From positions 78,542 to 142,541 of the forward strand of contig NZ_JAAORB010000005.1 in assembly GCF_011601345.1 (NCBI RefSeq): a stretch of 64,000 bases of DNA. The letters run 5' to 3'. This stretch comes from Roseovarius gahaiensis (GTDB lineage: Bacteria > Pseudomonadota > Alphaproteobacteria > Rhodobacterales > Rhodobacteraceae). The position numbers and the translations under genes were made by a program. This document shows, in pieces, positions 51,254 through 59,619 of this stretch. Position 1 is the first letter of the stretch, and each line of letters opens with the position of its first letter. The notes under the pieces were generated by a model. That model had not been told where the DNA came from. It saw only the letters and a program-made list of their open reading frames with translations, and made no database searches.

Positions 51254-52062
51254 CAGGCCACCGCCGTTTCATATTGCGCAGCTTTCCAGAACAGGCGGTC
51301 GAAATTGGCCTGCGTTTGCGCCGCGAACGCGGGCCAGTCCATCCCGAACGCTTGTGCGCCGACCTGCGCGGTGTGCAGGGTATAGGCCGGCTCATTGCGC
51401 TTGCCGCGATAGGGTGGCGGGGCCAGATAGGGCGCGTCGGTTTCCACAAGGATACGGTCCACCGGGGCCGCGGCGAAAATGTTGCGCAAGTCGCCCGATT
51501 TCGGAAAAGCAGCGATGCCCGACATCGACAGGTAAAACCCAAGATCCAACGCCACCTGTGCCAGCCCTGCACCGGAAGAAAAGCAATGCATCACGCAAGA
51601 ATAGGCCCCGTGCGCATGTTCTTCGGCCAAAATGCGGGCCATATCCTCATCGGCGTCACGGGCGTGGATGATCAGCGGCAGGCCGGTTTCGCGCGCCGCC
51701 GCTATATGGATGCGCAGGCTGTCTTGCTGCACCGCTTTGCTGTCTGCAGTGTAATGGTAATCAAGCCCGGTTTCGCCGATCCCAACGAATTTGGGATGTT
51801 CTGCCAGTTTGATCAACTCGTCCACGGTGGCCAGCGGCTCGTCTGCCGCGCTCATCGGGTGGGTTCCGGCCGCGTAGAAAACCGGGGCATACTCTTCGGC
51901 GATGGCGCGCACCTGAGGTTCAAGCCGCAATTTGGTGCAAATCGTGACCATACGGGTCACACCCGCATCGACCGCGCGGGCGATAACCTGATCGCGCTCC
52001 GCGTCGAAATCGGGGAAATCAAGGTGGCAATGGCTGTCGGTGATCTGAATCGTGTCCGTCAT
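51253..52062 (-). CDS. TatD-family metal-dependent DNase
   Basis: The 269-residue TIM-barrel protein has the metal motifs SHCHLDFPDF (HxH), GETGLDYHY (Glu), PLIIHARDADEDM (His), CVMHCFSSGA (His) and VETDAPYLAPPPYRGKRNEP (Asp). It acts as a 3'-5' DNA exonuclease or D-Tyr-tRNA-related hydrolase in the family. It lies 22 bp after holB and overlaps the MBL gene by 1 bp. Confidence 0.93.
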   Translation of the reverse strand: MTDTIQITDSHCHLDFPDFDAERDQVIARAVDAGVTRMVTICTKLRLEPQVRAIAEEYAPVFYAAGTHPMSAADEPLATVDELIKLAEHPKFVGIGETGLDYHYTADSKAVQQDSLRIHIAAARETGLPLIIHARDADEDMARILAEEHAHGAYSCVMHCFSSGAGLAQVALDLGFYLSMSGIAAFPKSGDLRNIFAAAPVDRILVETDAPYLAPPPYRGKRNEPAYTLHTAQVGAQAFGMDWPAFAAQTQANFDRLFWKAAQYETAVA

Positions 52063-52084
52063 ATCTGCCCTTTGCGCGGGCCGG

Positions 52085-53233
52085 TCAGCCCGCCGCTGTT
52101 TGCTGGATCTTGAACACGGTATCTAGGACGAGCGCGGCAGGGTCAAGGTTGACCGCCCGCCCGTGTCGCGCCCGCGCGCCGATGGCTTGCGCACAATCGG
52201 CCCAAGCGCGGCCACGCCTTGCGTCGGGGGCTAGCCGGGCAATAAGTTCGGCCTCGCCCGGCACCGCCTCGGGCGGGGGGCCAAGCGCGCCACCGCGCGC
52301 CATACGGGCAAGGAACAGATCGGTCAGGCCCAGCAGAAGGTCAAGCTTGTCACCCGCCCCACGGGTGGCGGCGGCCTCGGCCAGTTTCAGAGCACGCGGG
52401 CGATCAAGACGCGGCACGCTGCCGACGATGCCGACAATCTCGCGGTACATTTTCACGCCGCCCAGATTGATCAGGCGCACCGCCTCGCCCACCGATCCGG
52501 CGGACAGTTCGGCCAATGCGGCGGCGTCATCGCCCGGATCAATCCCCGCCTGTGCCAAAGCCTGCGCAATATCCGGCGGCGACAAGGGCGCAAGCCGCAA
52601 TTCGCGACAACGCGACCGGATCGTCGGCAACAGGCCCGAGGGCTGATGGCTGACCAATAACAAAACTGTGCGCGCGGGCGGCTCTTCCAGCATTTTCAGC
52701 AGCGCGTTGGCGGCTTGCGTGTTCATGTCGTCGGCGGCATCCACGATCACCACCCGGCGTCCACCCTCGGCGGAACTGAGGTGAATGAAACTGGACAGGC
52801 CGCGAATTTCGCTGACCCGGATATCTTGGGAAAATCGCCCCTCCTCAAAGGCTTTTTCACGGTCGCGATCCGTGGTGCCCGCGCCCCACCGACGCACCAG
52901 ATAGAGCCCCGGATCCGAGCCTGCCAAAAGACGCCGGGCCACCGGATGATCTGGCGATACATCCAGACTGTCGGGCATGGGCGGCGCATCGCCAAACAGG
53001 CTGTCCGCCTCGGCTTCGGGGGTGGCCAGCAAAAACCGTGCGATGGTCCACGCCAGCGTCGCCTTGCCAACACCGCGCGGCCCGGTGATCAGCCAGCCGT
53101 GATGCAACCGGCCCGAATTATAGGCCTCAAGAAATGCCTGTTCCGCCACCCCCTGCCCGATCAGTCGCGGTGTCTCGCGCGGGTGCGGGGCGCCTTCGAT
53201 GCGGTCTGGCAGCGGGACGTTTGCGTCGCTCAT
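52085..53233 (-). CDS. holB: DNA polymerase III subunit delta'
   Basis: The 382-residue clamp-loader subunit has the AAA+ fold with GPRGVGKATLAWTIARFL (Walker A-like), a KMLEEPPARTVLLLVSHQPS segment (sensor 1 region) and an SRCRELRLAPLS motif. It lacks a clear Walker B DEAD and zinc module, as expected for delta'. It opens the beta clamp together with tau/gamma and delta. It overlaps tmk by 4 bp. Confidence 0.92.
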   Translation of the reverse strand: MSDANVPLPDRIEGAPHPRETPRLIGQGVAEQAFLEAYNSGRLHHGWLITGPRGVGKATLAWTIARFLLATPEAEADSLFGDAPPMPDSLDVSPDHPVARRLLAGSDPGLYLVRRWGAGTTDRDREKAFEEGRFSQDIRVSEIRGLSSFIHLSSAEGGRRVVIVDAADDMNTQAANALLKMLEEPPARTVLLLVSHQPSGLLPTIRSRCRELRLAPLSPPDIAQALAQAGIDPGDDAAALAELSAGSVGEAVRLINLGGVKMYREIVGIVGSVPRLDRPRALKLAEAAATRGAGDKLDLLLGLTDLFLARMARGGALGPPPEAVPGEAELIARLAPDARRGRAWADCAQAIGARARHGRAVNLDPAALVLDTVFKIQQTAAG

Positions 53234-53856
53234 GGCAGGCGCGCCTCAACGATGGCGCGCGTGTCCGCGAACACATCCTCGACCGGGCGGTTCCCGTCGA
53301 TCACAACGAACCGGTCGGGAAATTCGCCCGCAAGGTCCAAAAACCCCTGCCGCAACCGGCGCTGCATGTCGCCACCAAAGGATTCGAACCGATCCTCGCC
53401 GTCGCCCCGCGCAAGCGCACGCGACAAGCCGGTTTCAGGGTCCATGTCAATCAGGACGGTCAGGTCGGGCTCTTGCCCGATGACCAGCTCATGCAGTTGG
53501 TCGACCAAAACCCGCAGATCGGCGCGCGCCAGCCCTTGATAGAGCCGCGTGCTGTCAGCGAACCGATCACAGATCACCACCTGTCCGGCCTCCAGCGCCG
53601 GATTGACCGTGCGTTCAAGGTGATCGCGGCGCGCGGCAGTAAACAGCAAAAACTCGGTTTCGGGCGACCAGCGATCGGTCGCCCCTTCCAGAACCAGTTT
53701 GCGAATGTGTTCCGCGCCGGGGCTGCCGCCGGGTTCACGGGTCAGCACAACATCGCGGCCAGTGGCGCGCAGATGGTCGGACAGCAGACGCGCTTGGGTC
53801 GATTTACCCGACCCATCAATGCCTTCGAAGCTGACGAAATAGCCGCGTTCGGTCAA
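53230..53856 (-). CDS. tmk: Thymidylate kinase
   Basis: The 208-residue P-loop kinase phosphorylates dTMP to dTDP. It has FVSFEGIDGSGKSTQARLLS near residue 9, the DR motif VVLTREPGGSPGAEHIRKLV and the LID-type region AGQVVICDRFADSTRLYQGL. It overlaps holB and dac by 4 bp on either side. Confidence 0.96.
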   Translation of the reverse strand: MTERGYFVSFEGIDGSGKSTQARLLSDHLRATGRDVVLTREPGGSPGAEHIRKLVLEGATDRWSPETEFLLFTAARRDHLERTVNPALEAGQVVICDRFADSTRLYQGLARADLRVLVDQLHELVIGQEPDLTVLIDMDPETGLSRALARGDGEDRFESFGGDMQRRLRQGFLDLAGEFPDRFVVIDGNRPVEDVFADTRAIVEARLP

Positions 53857-55028
53857 AGCGCGCCCTCGGGCCCTTGTTTGAGCCGGGCCAGCAACAGCCC
53901 CGACACGGTGCGCAGCCGGGCGACAAAGCCGCCTTTGGGCACATCTTGGGCGGCCACCAACGGCACACGCGTTTCCGGCAAGCCTTCGGGCGCAAAAACC
54001 AGTTCGGCCAGCCTGTCGCCTTTGGCAATCGGGGCGCGGACCGGCCCTTGGTAAACCACCTCGGCGTTCAAACTGTCGCCGCCGAGCACCGGCAAAAGCG
54101 TGGTGATGTCGTTTTGCGGGGTCAGTCCGACACTGGGCGCATCTCCCATCCAGACATCGGCCCGGGCCACTTCGGTGCCCGATTTCAGAACTTCCTTTTC
54201 AACGAATTGGCGAAACGCCCAGTTGACGATGGCTTGTGCCTCTTCCGCCCGGCCCTGCGCCGTCTCCAGCCCCGAGATCACAAAGACCACGCGCCGGTCG
54301 CCCTGTTTGGCCGACCCGACAAGACCATATCCGGCCTCTTGGGTGTGGCCGGTTTTCAGACCGTCTGCCCCGATGCCAAGGCGCAGCAACGGGTTACGGT
54401 TTTGGGTGTTCGACGGCGCGCGCCCATCAAAGGCAAACTCGGTCTCGGCAAACATCGGGTAGAAACCGGGGAAATCCTTGATCAAGCGGCTGGCCAGCAG
54501 GGCTAGGTCGCGCATGCTCATCCGGTGACCGGCAGCAGGCCAGCCATTAGAGTTGAGGAACGTGGAGTTGGTCATCCCCATCTCTTGCCCGCGTCGTGTC
54601 ATGTAGCGCGCAAACCCGGCCTCGGTGCCATCGGGGCTAAGGGCTTCGGCCAGAACAGCGCAGGCATCGTTGCCCGACAGCACAATGATACCACGCAGCA
54701 GATCCTCGACACTCACATTATCGGTTGTGTCAAGGAACATGGTCGAGCCGCCATAGCTCATGGCGTGACGCGACACTGGCAAACGCTCGTCCAGCGACAG
54801 GCGACCATCGCGAATAGCTTCGAACGTCACGTAAAGCGTCATCAACTTGGACATGGACGCAGGCGGCAGAGGTTGATCCGCATTGCGGTTCAACAGGACT
54901 GTGCCCGTGGTCATATCCATGACATAGGCCGCCTTGGCGCGGGTATCGAAGGCTTGCGCGCCCGCCGCGAACATTGGTGACATTAACAGCAGCAGCGCGG
55001 CCGCAAGCGAAGCAAGCACTCGGAACAT
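53853..55028 (-). CDS. D-alanyl-D-alanine carboxypeptidase (DacC/PBP5-like)
   Basis: The 391-residue secreted enzyme trims the terminal D-Ala of peptidoglycan pentapeptides. Signal peptide FRVLASLAAALLLLMSPMFA; active-site SxxK in PPASMSKLMTLYV, SGN in IVLSGNDACAVLAE and KTG in DGLKTGHTQEAGYGLVGSAK; then a C-terminal PBP5-type beta-domain. Start 55028 is favoured by GAGGA 6 bp upstream; ATG 55040 is also in frame. It is probably membrane-anchored or periplasmic; its amphipathic C-terminal helix is not sharply defined. Confidence 0.93.
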   Translation of the reverse strand: MFRVLASLAAALLLLMSPMFAAGAQAFDTRAKAAYVMDMTTGTVLLNRNADQPLPPASMSKLMTLYVTFEAIRDGRLSLDERLPVSRHAMSYGGSTMFLDTTDNVSVEDLLRGIIVLSGNDACAVLAEALSPDGTEAGFARYMTRRGQEMGMTNSTFLNSNGWPAAGHRMSMRDLALLASRLIKDFPGFYPMFAETEFAFDGRAPSNTQNRNPLLRLGIGADGLKTGHTQEAGYGLVGSAKQGDRRVVFVISGLETAQGRAEEAQAIVNWAFRQFVEKEVLKSGTEVARADVWMGDAPSVGLTPQNDITTLLPVLGGDSLNAEVVYQGPVRAPIAKGDRLAELVFAPEGLPETRVPLVAAQDVPKGGFVARLRTVSGLLLARLKQGPEGAL

Positions 55029-55049
55029 GGCGGTCCTCATCGTCCTGAC

Positions 55050-55952
55050 TTAATTGGTCACAGGATAGGCATCGTCAAACCCGACGCCTTTGATTTTCTT
55101 CAGCAAAGTGCTGCGTTCGGCTTTACTGGTGGTCGGGCCGACAATGACACGCCAGAACGTCTTGCCTTGCGATGTCTGTTTTTTGACTGTGGGCACCATA
55201 CCGTTTCGGCGCATCGCTGTCGCCGTATTGCTGGCATTCTGCTCGACGCTGAAAATGCCGATCTGGATAAAGGGCTTATTCAGCGACGAGGCACTTGGTT
55301 TGGGCTCAGGCGCCGCCACCGGGCGGGTCACCTTATCAGGTGCTGCAGTGTTCTCTCCTGCATCGGGGGCCATGTCGATCGCCGCCGCAGCCCCGGCCAC
55401 CGGATCCAGCGCCGAAGCCTCAACATCAGACGGCGCGTCCACGGTCGCAGGTGTGTCGGATGCCTTGGCCGAGTCGGGCACCTGTGTTTCTTCGCGGCGC
55501 AAGGCGGTCACGTTAAGCTGCGCCGGCGCACCGGCCAACATATCCAAGGCAGCCGCCGCATCCGATGACACCTGAAAGACCGGGCCGGGATTCTCACGCT
55601 CGCGGCGGAACAACGCACCGATCACGAACTTGGAATTGCTGGTGTTGCGGATGATCACGCGTTCGGGCTCTTTCACGTCGGGATGCGCCACCCAGCCCCC
55701 CCCCAAGGACGGACGCCCATCCCAAAGCCCCATATCGGTAGCCTGAAAGACATCGGGGACCTCGACATCGCGCTCCACCAACTTGACGGAGGTCTCATTT
55801 GCGTCTTGCTGTTCGCTTTCCGCTGAGGTGGCGCTCGGCTTGAACGGGTTGAACTGCCCGGCGTTCTGGCATCCGGTCAGCGCCAATGCCGCAACCCCCA
55901 AAACGGCCATGCCATGCCACCCCTGCCGACCGCCCCTGAAATAGTGCACCAT
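55050..55952 (-). CDS. SPOR-domain lipoprotein
   Basis: The 300-residue protein has a lipobox (ALALTGC, Cys28), a disordered Ala/Asp/Pro-rich middle (about 150-220), and a C-terminal SPOR domain (about 225-300; KPFIQIGIFSVEQNASNTAT ... FWRVIVGPTTSKAERSTLL). SPOR domains bind denuded glycan strands at the division septum. It is the first gene of the dac-tmk-holB-tatD-MBL-AEC operon. Confidence 0.9.
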   Translation of the reverse strand: MVHYFRGGRQGWHGMAVLGVAALALTGCQNAGQFNPFKPSATSAESEQQDANETSVKLVERDVEVPDVFQATDMGLWDGRPSLGGGWVAHPDVKEPERVIIRNTSNSKFVIGALFRRERENPGPVFQVSSDAAAALDMLAGAPAQLNVTALRREETQVPDSAKASDTPATVDAPSDVEASALDPVAGAAAAIDMAPDAGENTAAPDKVTRPVAAPEPKPSASSLNKPFIQIGIFSVEQNASNTATAMRRNGMVPTVKKQTSQGKTFWRVIVGPTTSKAERSTLLKKIKGVGFDDAYPVTN

Positions 55953-56156
55953 GTAAGAGCCCTTTGCCTGTCACCGCGTTTTCGCACACTGTCTGTCGGT
56001 TGATCCGACGTTGTTACGCATCAATGGCCAAAGGCCATTACCCAACAGTCTAGCGCCTTGCCTGGTGCAAGAAAAGCACCCAAGCGCCTTTCGGCGGAAA
56101 TCCCCAGATTTCAGTGTCTTCCAGAATCGGAAAAGGCACTATAGGAGAAGCGTGTC

Positions 56157-56246
56157 GGAGGAGTGGCAGAGTGGTCGATTGCACCGGTCTTGAAAACCGA
56201 CGTACGTGAAAGCGTACCGTGGGTTCGAATCCCACCTCCTCCGCCA
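56157..56246 (+). tRNA. tRNA-Ser (anticodon TGA)
   Basis: The 90-base cloverleaf has acceptor arms GGAGGAG / CTCCTCC, a discriminator G, and an encoded CCA (56244-56246). The anticodon loop CTTGAAA carries TGA at 56191-56193, and a long variable arm (type II) with the stem GTACG / CGTAC fits serine. The T-loop is GTTCGAATC. It decodes UCA and wobble UCN codons. It lies at the left border of the acquired-looking region and could be an integration site, but no repeat of its 3' end was found in the window. Confidence 0.97.
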
Positions 56247-56500
56247 ATTTTGTTGTTTAAGCTTATGTTAATAAACGATTTTTATAAATCGCTTCCCCCA
56301 TTTATTCCCCCAGAGTATTCCGGCTACCCCCGAATTTTAGCGAATGGCAACGCTTCGCTTGTGGCCTTGCACCATAGCAAAGAGCCGCTTTTCAAACTCA
56401 TCTTCGCCCGCATTTCCCAAGTAATTCTCTGATTTGGCTGTGCTGACCTTGATATTTCGTATATAAATCATTGTGTTGATAGCTGTGAGGGGCGTGTTTC

Positions 56501-56720
56501 ATGGATCACCCAGAGGGTGCGGGCTTACAGCGGTCAGATCGGGTGGATTTCGACCCTCGTGTGCGGCTGGAATTCAAAGGCACACAGCTCAGTTCGGACG
56601 GCGGTCTGCTGGTGATGCGCGAGCTGGATGACACGCTCGGGCTGTCCGATCTGGCGGCGGCGGCTCTGCGAGACACCCGTCGCGGCAAGAATGCGGTTCA
56701 CCGGCTCGACGGGTCTGTCC
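56501..56720 (+). pseudogene. IS1380-family transposase, N-terminal remnant
   Basis: From ATG 56501 the first 70 residues match the N-terminus of IS1380-type transposases: VDFDPRVRLEFKGTQLSSDG, GLLVMRELDDTLGLSDLAAA and DTRRGKNAVHRLDG. The similarity then stops; the remaining frame to 56845 is unrelated, and the DDE catalytic part is missing. So it is a truncated, non-functional copy. Confidence 0.75.
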
Positions 56721-56954
56721 ACTGCGCTAAGAAACACCGCCGCTGGGACACAACACGGCGGTTTCGCGCTCTGATCCGCCCTGTTCCAGCAGCCCGCCCG
56801 GCCGCAGAGGCCGCTCAGTGCGGAAATTGCTTGCCCAGCGATTGAATTCAGGCGAACTTCACGTCAGACGGCAGGCCACTTGGGGAATGTCGGCTGATAT
56901 GAAGGACTTCGCGCCCTCTTGCTTCCACAGTGCTTCCACGGGTGCTTGGAACGC

Positions 56955-56980
56955 GAACGCCGCCCCGGAGGGCGGCGTTC
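56955..56980 (-). terminator. GC-rich hairpin downstream of the tRNA-Met fragment
   Basis: GAACGCCGCC and GGCGGCGTTC form a perfect 10-bp stem with a 6-nt loop (CCGGAG). It lies about 26 bp past the 3' end of the tRNA-Met fragment, in the position of a tRNA terminator read on the minus strand. No T-run follows. It may have moved with the fragment. Confidence 0.5.
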
Positions 56981-57005
56981 AAGCGTTTGATAAGGCAGGG
57001 GAATT

Positions 57006-57052
57006 TGGTTGCGGGGGTAGGATTTGAACCTACGACCTTCAGGTTATGAGCC
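57006..57052 (-). pseudogene. Displaced 3' half of tRNA-Met (CAT), likely attachment-site remnant
   Basis: On the minus strand the 47 bases contain CATAACCTGAAGG (the anticodon CAT and 3' side of its stem), a T-arm (GGTTCAAATCC) and the acceptor end CCCCGCAACCA. The 5' half (D-arm) is absent; unrelated sequence begins at 57053. A 3' half left in direct orientation is the hallmark of an att repeat produced by integration into a tRNA gene. The intact gene should lie at higher coordinates on the minus strand, outside the window. Confidence 0.8.
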
Positions 57053-57191
57053 AAAACATTAATGACTACAATACCTTCACAAAACCAATGACTTATCCAA
57101 TAAGCCTGTGATTTCGCGAATTTTCGAACCTGACGTTGACTGACATTCGCCTGTTTCCACCGACAGCAACCCTCGCAAAATGAAATACGCT

Positions 57192-57211
57192 CGTTGACAT
57201 GGCGTTGACAT
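57192..57211 (+). repeat. Two phased CGTTGACAT direct repeats next to the att-like site
   Basis: CGTTGACAT occurs at 57192-57200 and 57203-57211, starts 11 bp apart (one helical turn), with a further CGTTGAC at 57134-57140. Helically phased short direct repeats near an attachment site resemble integrase arm or excisionase sites. They could also be overlapping -35-like elements. Confidence 0.4.
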
Positions 57212-57396
57212 GAACACCCGTCAGCTCGTCCAGAGATGATCGCTGTGTCATCGCCCACCGGACCATTTTCCATTCAAGCCGTGGGCACTGCTCATGCCCA
57301 GAAGCGGCCGCTCGGACACGGCGCAGCGAGAGACCGGTTTTCAGCCCTTTCTTCCCGTTCGTCGCCCTGCTCAGCATCGGGACATAAGTTGAGCCA

Positions 57397-58437
57397 TTAT
57401 TGCCCCTCGGGCAGGCACTGGCGCGCTTCTGCGCGAGCGGCGTGCAGCGCGAACAGGTGCAACGTGGCCGGGTAGTAGGGCTGCGCGGCATCTGCTGCAG
57501 GCATGGTCGCGCTTGCACCGTCGGCACAGATGGAGAGCGCGGCCACGGCGGCGTAGCCGGGGTAGCTGCTGCGCTGTGACACTTGTCCGTCTAGGGTGAA
57601 GACGGTTGCCGTGCCGGGCCAACCGGCAGATATGTGCAGTGCCTCCGCGCGCGCCACTGCTGGATGATATAATCTACTTGACCACACGAGATAGAGCGCG
57701 ACCCGCATCGCGCTATAGCCCGATTGCCGGGCAAAATCTCGTGCGGGGCGGACGTCATATGAATCGATCTCGACCCAGTCCGGAACGGGCCCCTCCCGCG
57801 CGAGATCGCCGATCAGATCGACACCGTCCGTCGCCGCGCGGCCAAGCTCGGGCACATCGAAGGTATCGGCCAGCGCGTGCATCGCACGCGGCATGGTATA
57901 GGAGGGATTGACGATGCGTCGCTCGGTGCTGCCAGAGCGCTCTGCCGCCGGCAGAAAAAGACGCCGCGACGCGTCGCGTGGATCCGGACGCACGCAGGAC
58001 ACGGCGAGAAACCGTGCGATATCCCTGGCGCGATCCCGGTAGGCCGGGACGGTGAACCGCCGTGCCCCTTCCAGAAGCGCCCAAGCATAGAACAGATCGC
58101 CGTCGCTGGCGTTGTTGTAATCGGGCACCGGCGTCTCGGCATCGGGCAGCCAACGCCATGCTAGCAAAGGATCCTGGCGGACGCCAAGATGGCGCTCGGT
58201 CCAGTCGTACATTGTAGCAAAAGCCTGCGCATCCTCCCCGAACGCGGCCAGCAGCATACCGTAGCCCTGCCCCTCGGAATGGCTCGCGCCGTCCTGCAAC
58301 GCATCGACCACACGACCCTCGGGCCGCAGGAACGCAGCCTTCCAGTCGGTCCAGCTTTCCGACATGCCAAAGGACATCGCGCTGACAGGACTTGCCACGG
58401 CACCTGTCATCAGAGCCAGACATGCCCGCCGGCGCAT
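57397..58437 (-). CDS. GH8 endo-beta-glucanase (BcsZ-like)
   Basis: The protein of about 346 residues has a twin-basic signal peptide (MRRRACLALMTGAVASPVSA) and the GH8 catalytic regions: ASHSEGQGYGMLLAAFG with the acid Glu near residue 56, and DYNNASDGDLFYAWALLEGA with the nucleophilic/base Asp near 113. Such enzymes cut beta-1,4 (or mixed 1,3-1,4) glucan in the periplasm during polymer export. Start 58437 has AGGGG 8 bp upstream; ATG 58443 is also in frame. It is divergent from the Cache gene and close to the GT2 synthase, as in cellulose or mixed-linkage glucan clusters. Confidence 0.88.
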   Translation of the reverse strand: MRRRACLALMTGAVASPVSAMSFGMSESWTDWKAAFLRPEGRVVDALQDGASHSEGQGYGMLLAAFGEDAQAFATMYDWTERHLGVRQDPLLAWRWLPDAETPVPDYNNASDGDLFYAWALLEGARRFTVPAYRDRARDIARFLAVSCVRPDPRDASRRLFLPAAERSGSTERRIVNPSYTMPRAMHALADTFDVPELGRAATDGVDLIGDLAREGPVPDWVEIDSYDVRPARDFARQSGYSAMRVALYLVWSSRLYHPAVARAEALHISAGWPGTATVFTLDGQVSQRSSYPGYAAVAALSICADGASATMPAADAAQPYYPATLHLFALHAARAEARQCLPEGQ

Positions 58438-58560
58438 CTCCATATCCCCTCATGTATGCGTTCGGATCTCGACCTACAGACGTCTTGCACTAACTTATGA
58501 GACTAATCATGTGAAATATCCAGCACAATGCAAGGATCCGGTAAATTTGCAAGGAAACCA

Positions 58561-59616
58561 ATGCTCCTTCAATCGCTGACCCTGACCCGCGCCTTCTTCA
58601 GCTTCATCGCTGTTGGGATCGCGCTTTTTGCCATGCTCATGACCTGGCTGGTCCTCGACCGGACGCGAACATACGAGGTCGACGCGCTCGAAACCGCGGT
58701 CGGTGTGCGCACCCGCGCCGCGGCACATGACTTCGGTCGCGCGCTCGGCGCCGATTGGCTTAGCCTCGACCATATCGGCGAGCGGATGACCACGACAGGG
58801 CTTGAGAACCTGCGACCGATGCTGGATGCCGCGACCGGGGACCGGGTCTCGTGGGCGGGGTTTACAGGCCTCGACGGCACAGTTCTTGCGGCCTCGAACG
58901 GGATGCGCGAGGGGGCCAATGTCGGCGCGCAACCGTGGTTTCAGCGCGGTCTCGAAAGCGATTTCGCCGGGGACGTGCATGGCGCAGTGCTGCTCAGCGA
59001 GTTGCTAGGCGCGACCGAGGCCGAGCCGATCAGGTTCATCGACCTCGCCCGTCCGGTAACCGATCACAACGGCGATCCGTTGGGGGTGATCGGGTTCCGC
59101 ATCGGTTTCGCCTGGGCCAAGCGGTTCCTCCGCGAAAGCGCTGACGCGCTGGAGATGGAACTCTATCTCATCAGCGGCGACGGGGAAATCATCATCGCGA
59201 CCGACGGCACCGACGCAGAGCGTCTGAACCTGCCCAGCATGCGGGCCGCGACCGGGGCCAAAACATGGCCCGATGGGAAGCAGTATTACACCGCCACGAT
59301 CCCGCAGGTCGTCAGTGGTGAGATGCCGTCTTTGGGGTGGCGCATGATGGGGCGCATCGGGACAGGCGCCGTGACCGGCGGCCGCACCGTGGTCGCCGGA
59401 ATCGTCTCGACCGGGCTCGCCGTCGGCACCGGGCTCGTGTTACTGCTCGCGGTGACCTTCTCCAAGCTGTTCCTCGTGCCGTTCAGAATGCTCGCGCAAA
59501 CTGCCGAAGACATCGCCGACGGGGCCGAGGTCTATCCCTATGAAAGCCGTTGCACTGCGGAGGCGAGACGCCTGTCGGCGGCACTCATGCGTCTGCAATC
59601 GCGGTTCGAGAAATAA
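58561..59616 (+). CDS. Two-span membrane protein with periplasmic Cache sensor, no output domain
   Basis: The 351-residue protein has a membrane span at about 10-33, a periplasmic dCache-like domain of about 250 residues (segments VSWAGFTGLDGTVLAASNGM and PIRFIDLARPVTDHNGDPLG), a second span around 290-315 and a short HAMP-like tail (FRMLAQTAEDIADGAEV) after which it stops. No kinase, GGDEF or methyl-accepting domain follows. It may pass a signal to the synthase through the membrane or to another protein via HAMP. Start 58561 has AAGGA upstream. It stands between GH8 (divergent) and the synthase (convergent, 3 bp). Confidence 0.8.
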   Translation: MLLQSLTLTRAFFSFIAVGIALFAMLMTWLVLDRTRTYEVDALETAVGVRTRAAAHDFGRALGADWLSLDHIGERMTTTGLENLRPMLDAATGDRVSWAGFTGLDGTVLAASNGMREGANVGAQPWFQRGLESDFAGDVHGAVLLSELLGATEAEPIRFIDLARPVTDHNGDPLGVIGFRIGFAWAKRFLRESADALEMELYLISGDGEIIIATDGTDAERLNLPSMRAATGAKTWPDGKQYYTATIPQVVSGEMPSLGWRMMGRIGTGAVTGGRTVVAGIVSTGLAVGTGLVLLLAVTFSKLFLVPFRMLAQTAEDIADGAEVYPYESRCTAEARRLSAALMRLQSRFEK

Positions 59617-59619
59617 CCT

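Larger units (their letters stand above)
56247..57396. other. Gene-poor junction between tRNA-Ser and the glucan cluster
   Basis: This 1.15-kb stretch carries no intact gene. It holds AT-rich DNA after the tRNA with a small hairpin (CGATTT-TTAT-AAATCG near 56274), an IS1380-type transposase remnant (56501-56720), a GC hairpin (56955-56980), a displaced tRNA-Met 3' half (57006-57052), and short direct repeats (57192-57211). Several open frames here are shadows or tRNA-derived and lack RBS. It looks like a scar of several insertions. Confidence 0.7.

Noticed and set aside
56848..57273. 141-codon minus-strand frame with VVGSNPTPATK
   Set aside because: This peptide is translation of the tRNA-Met 3' half, a well-known false gene.
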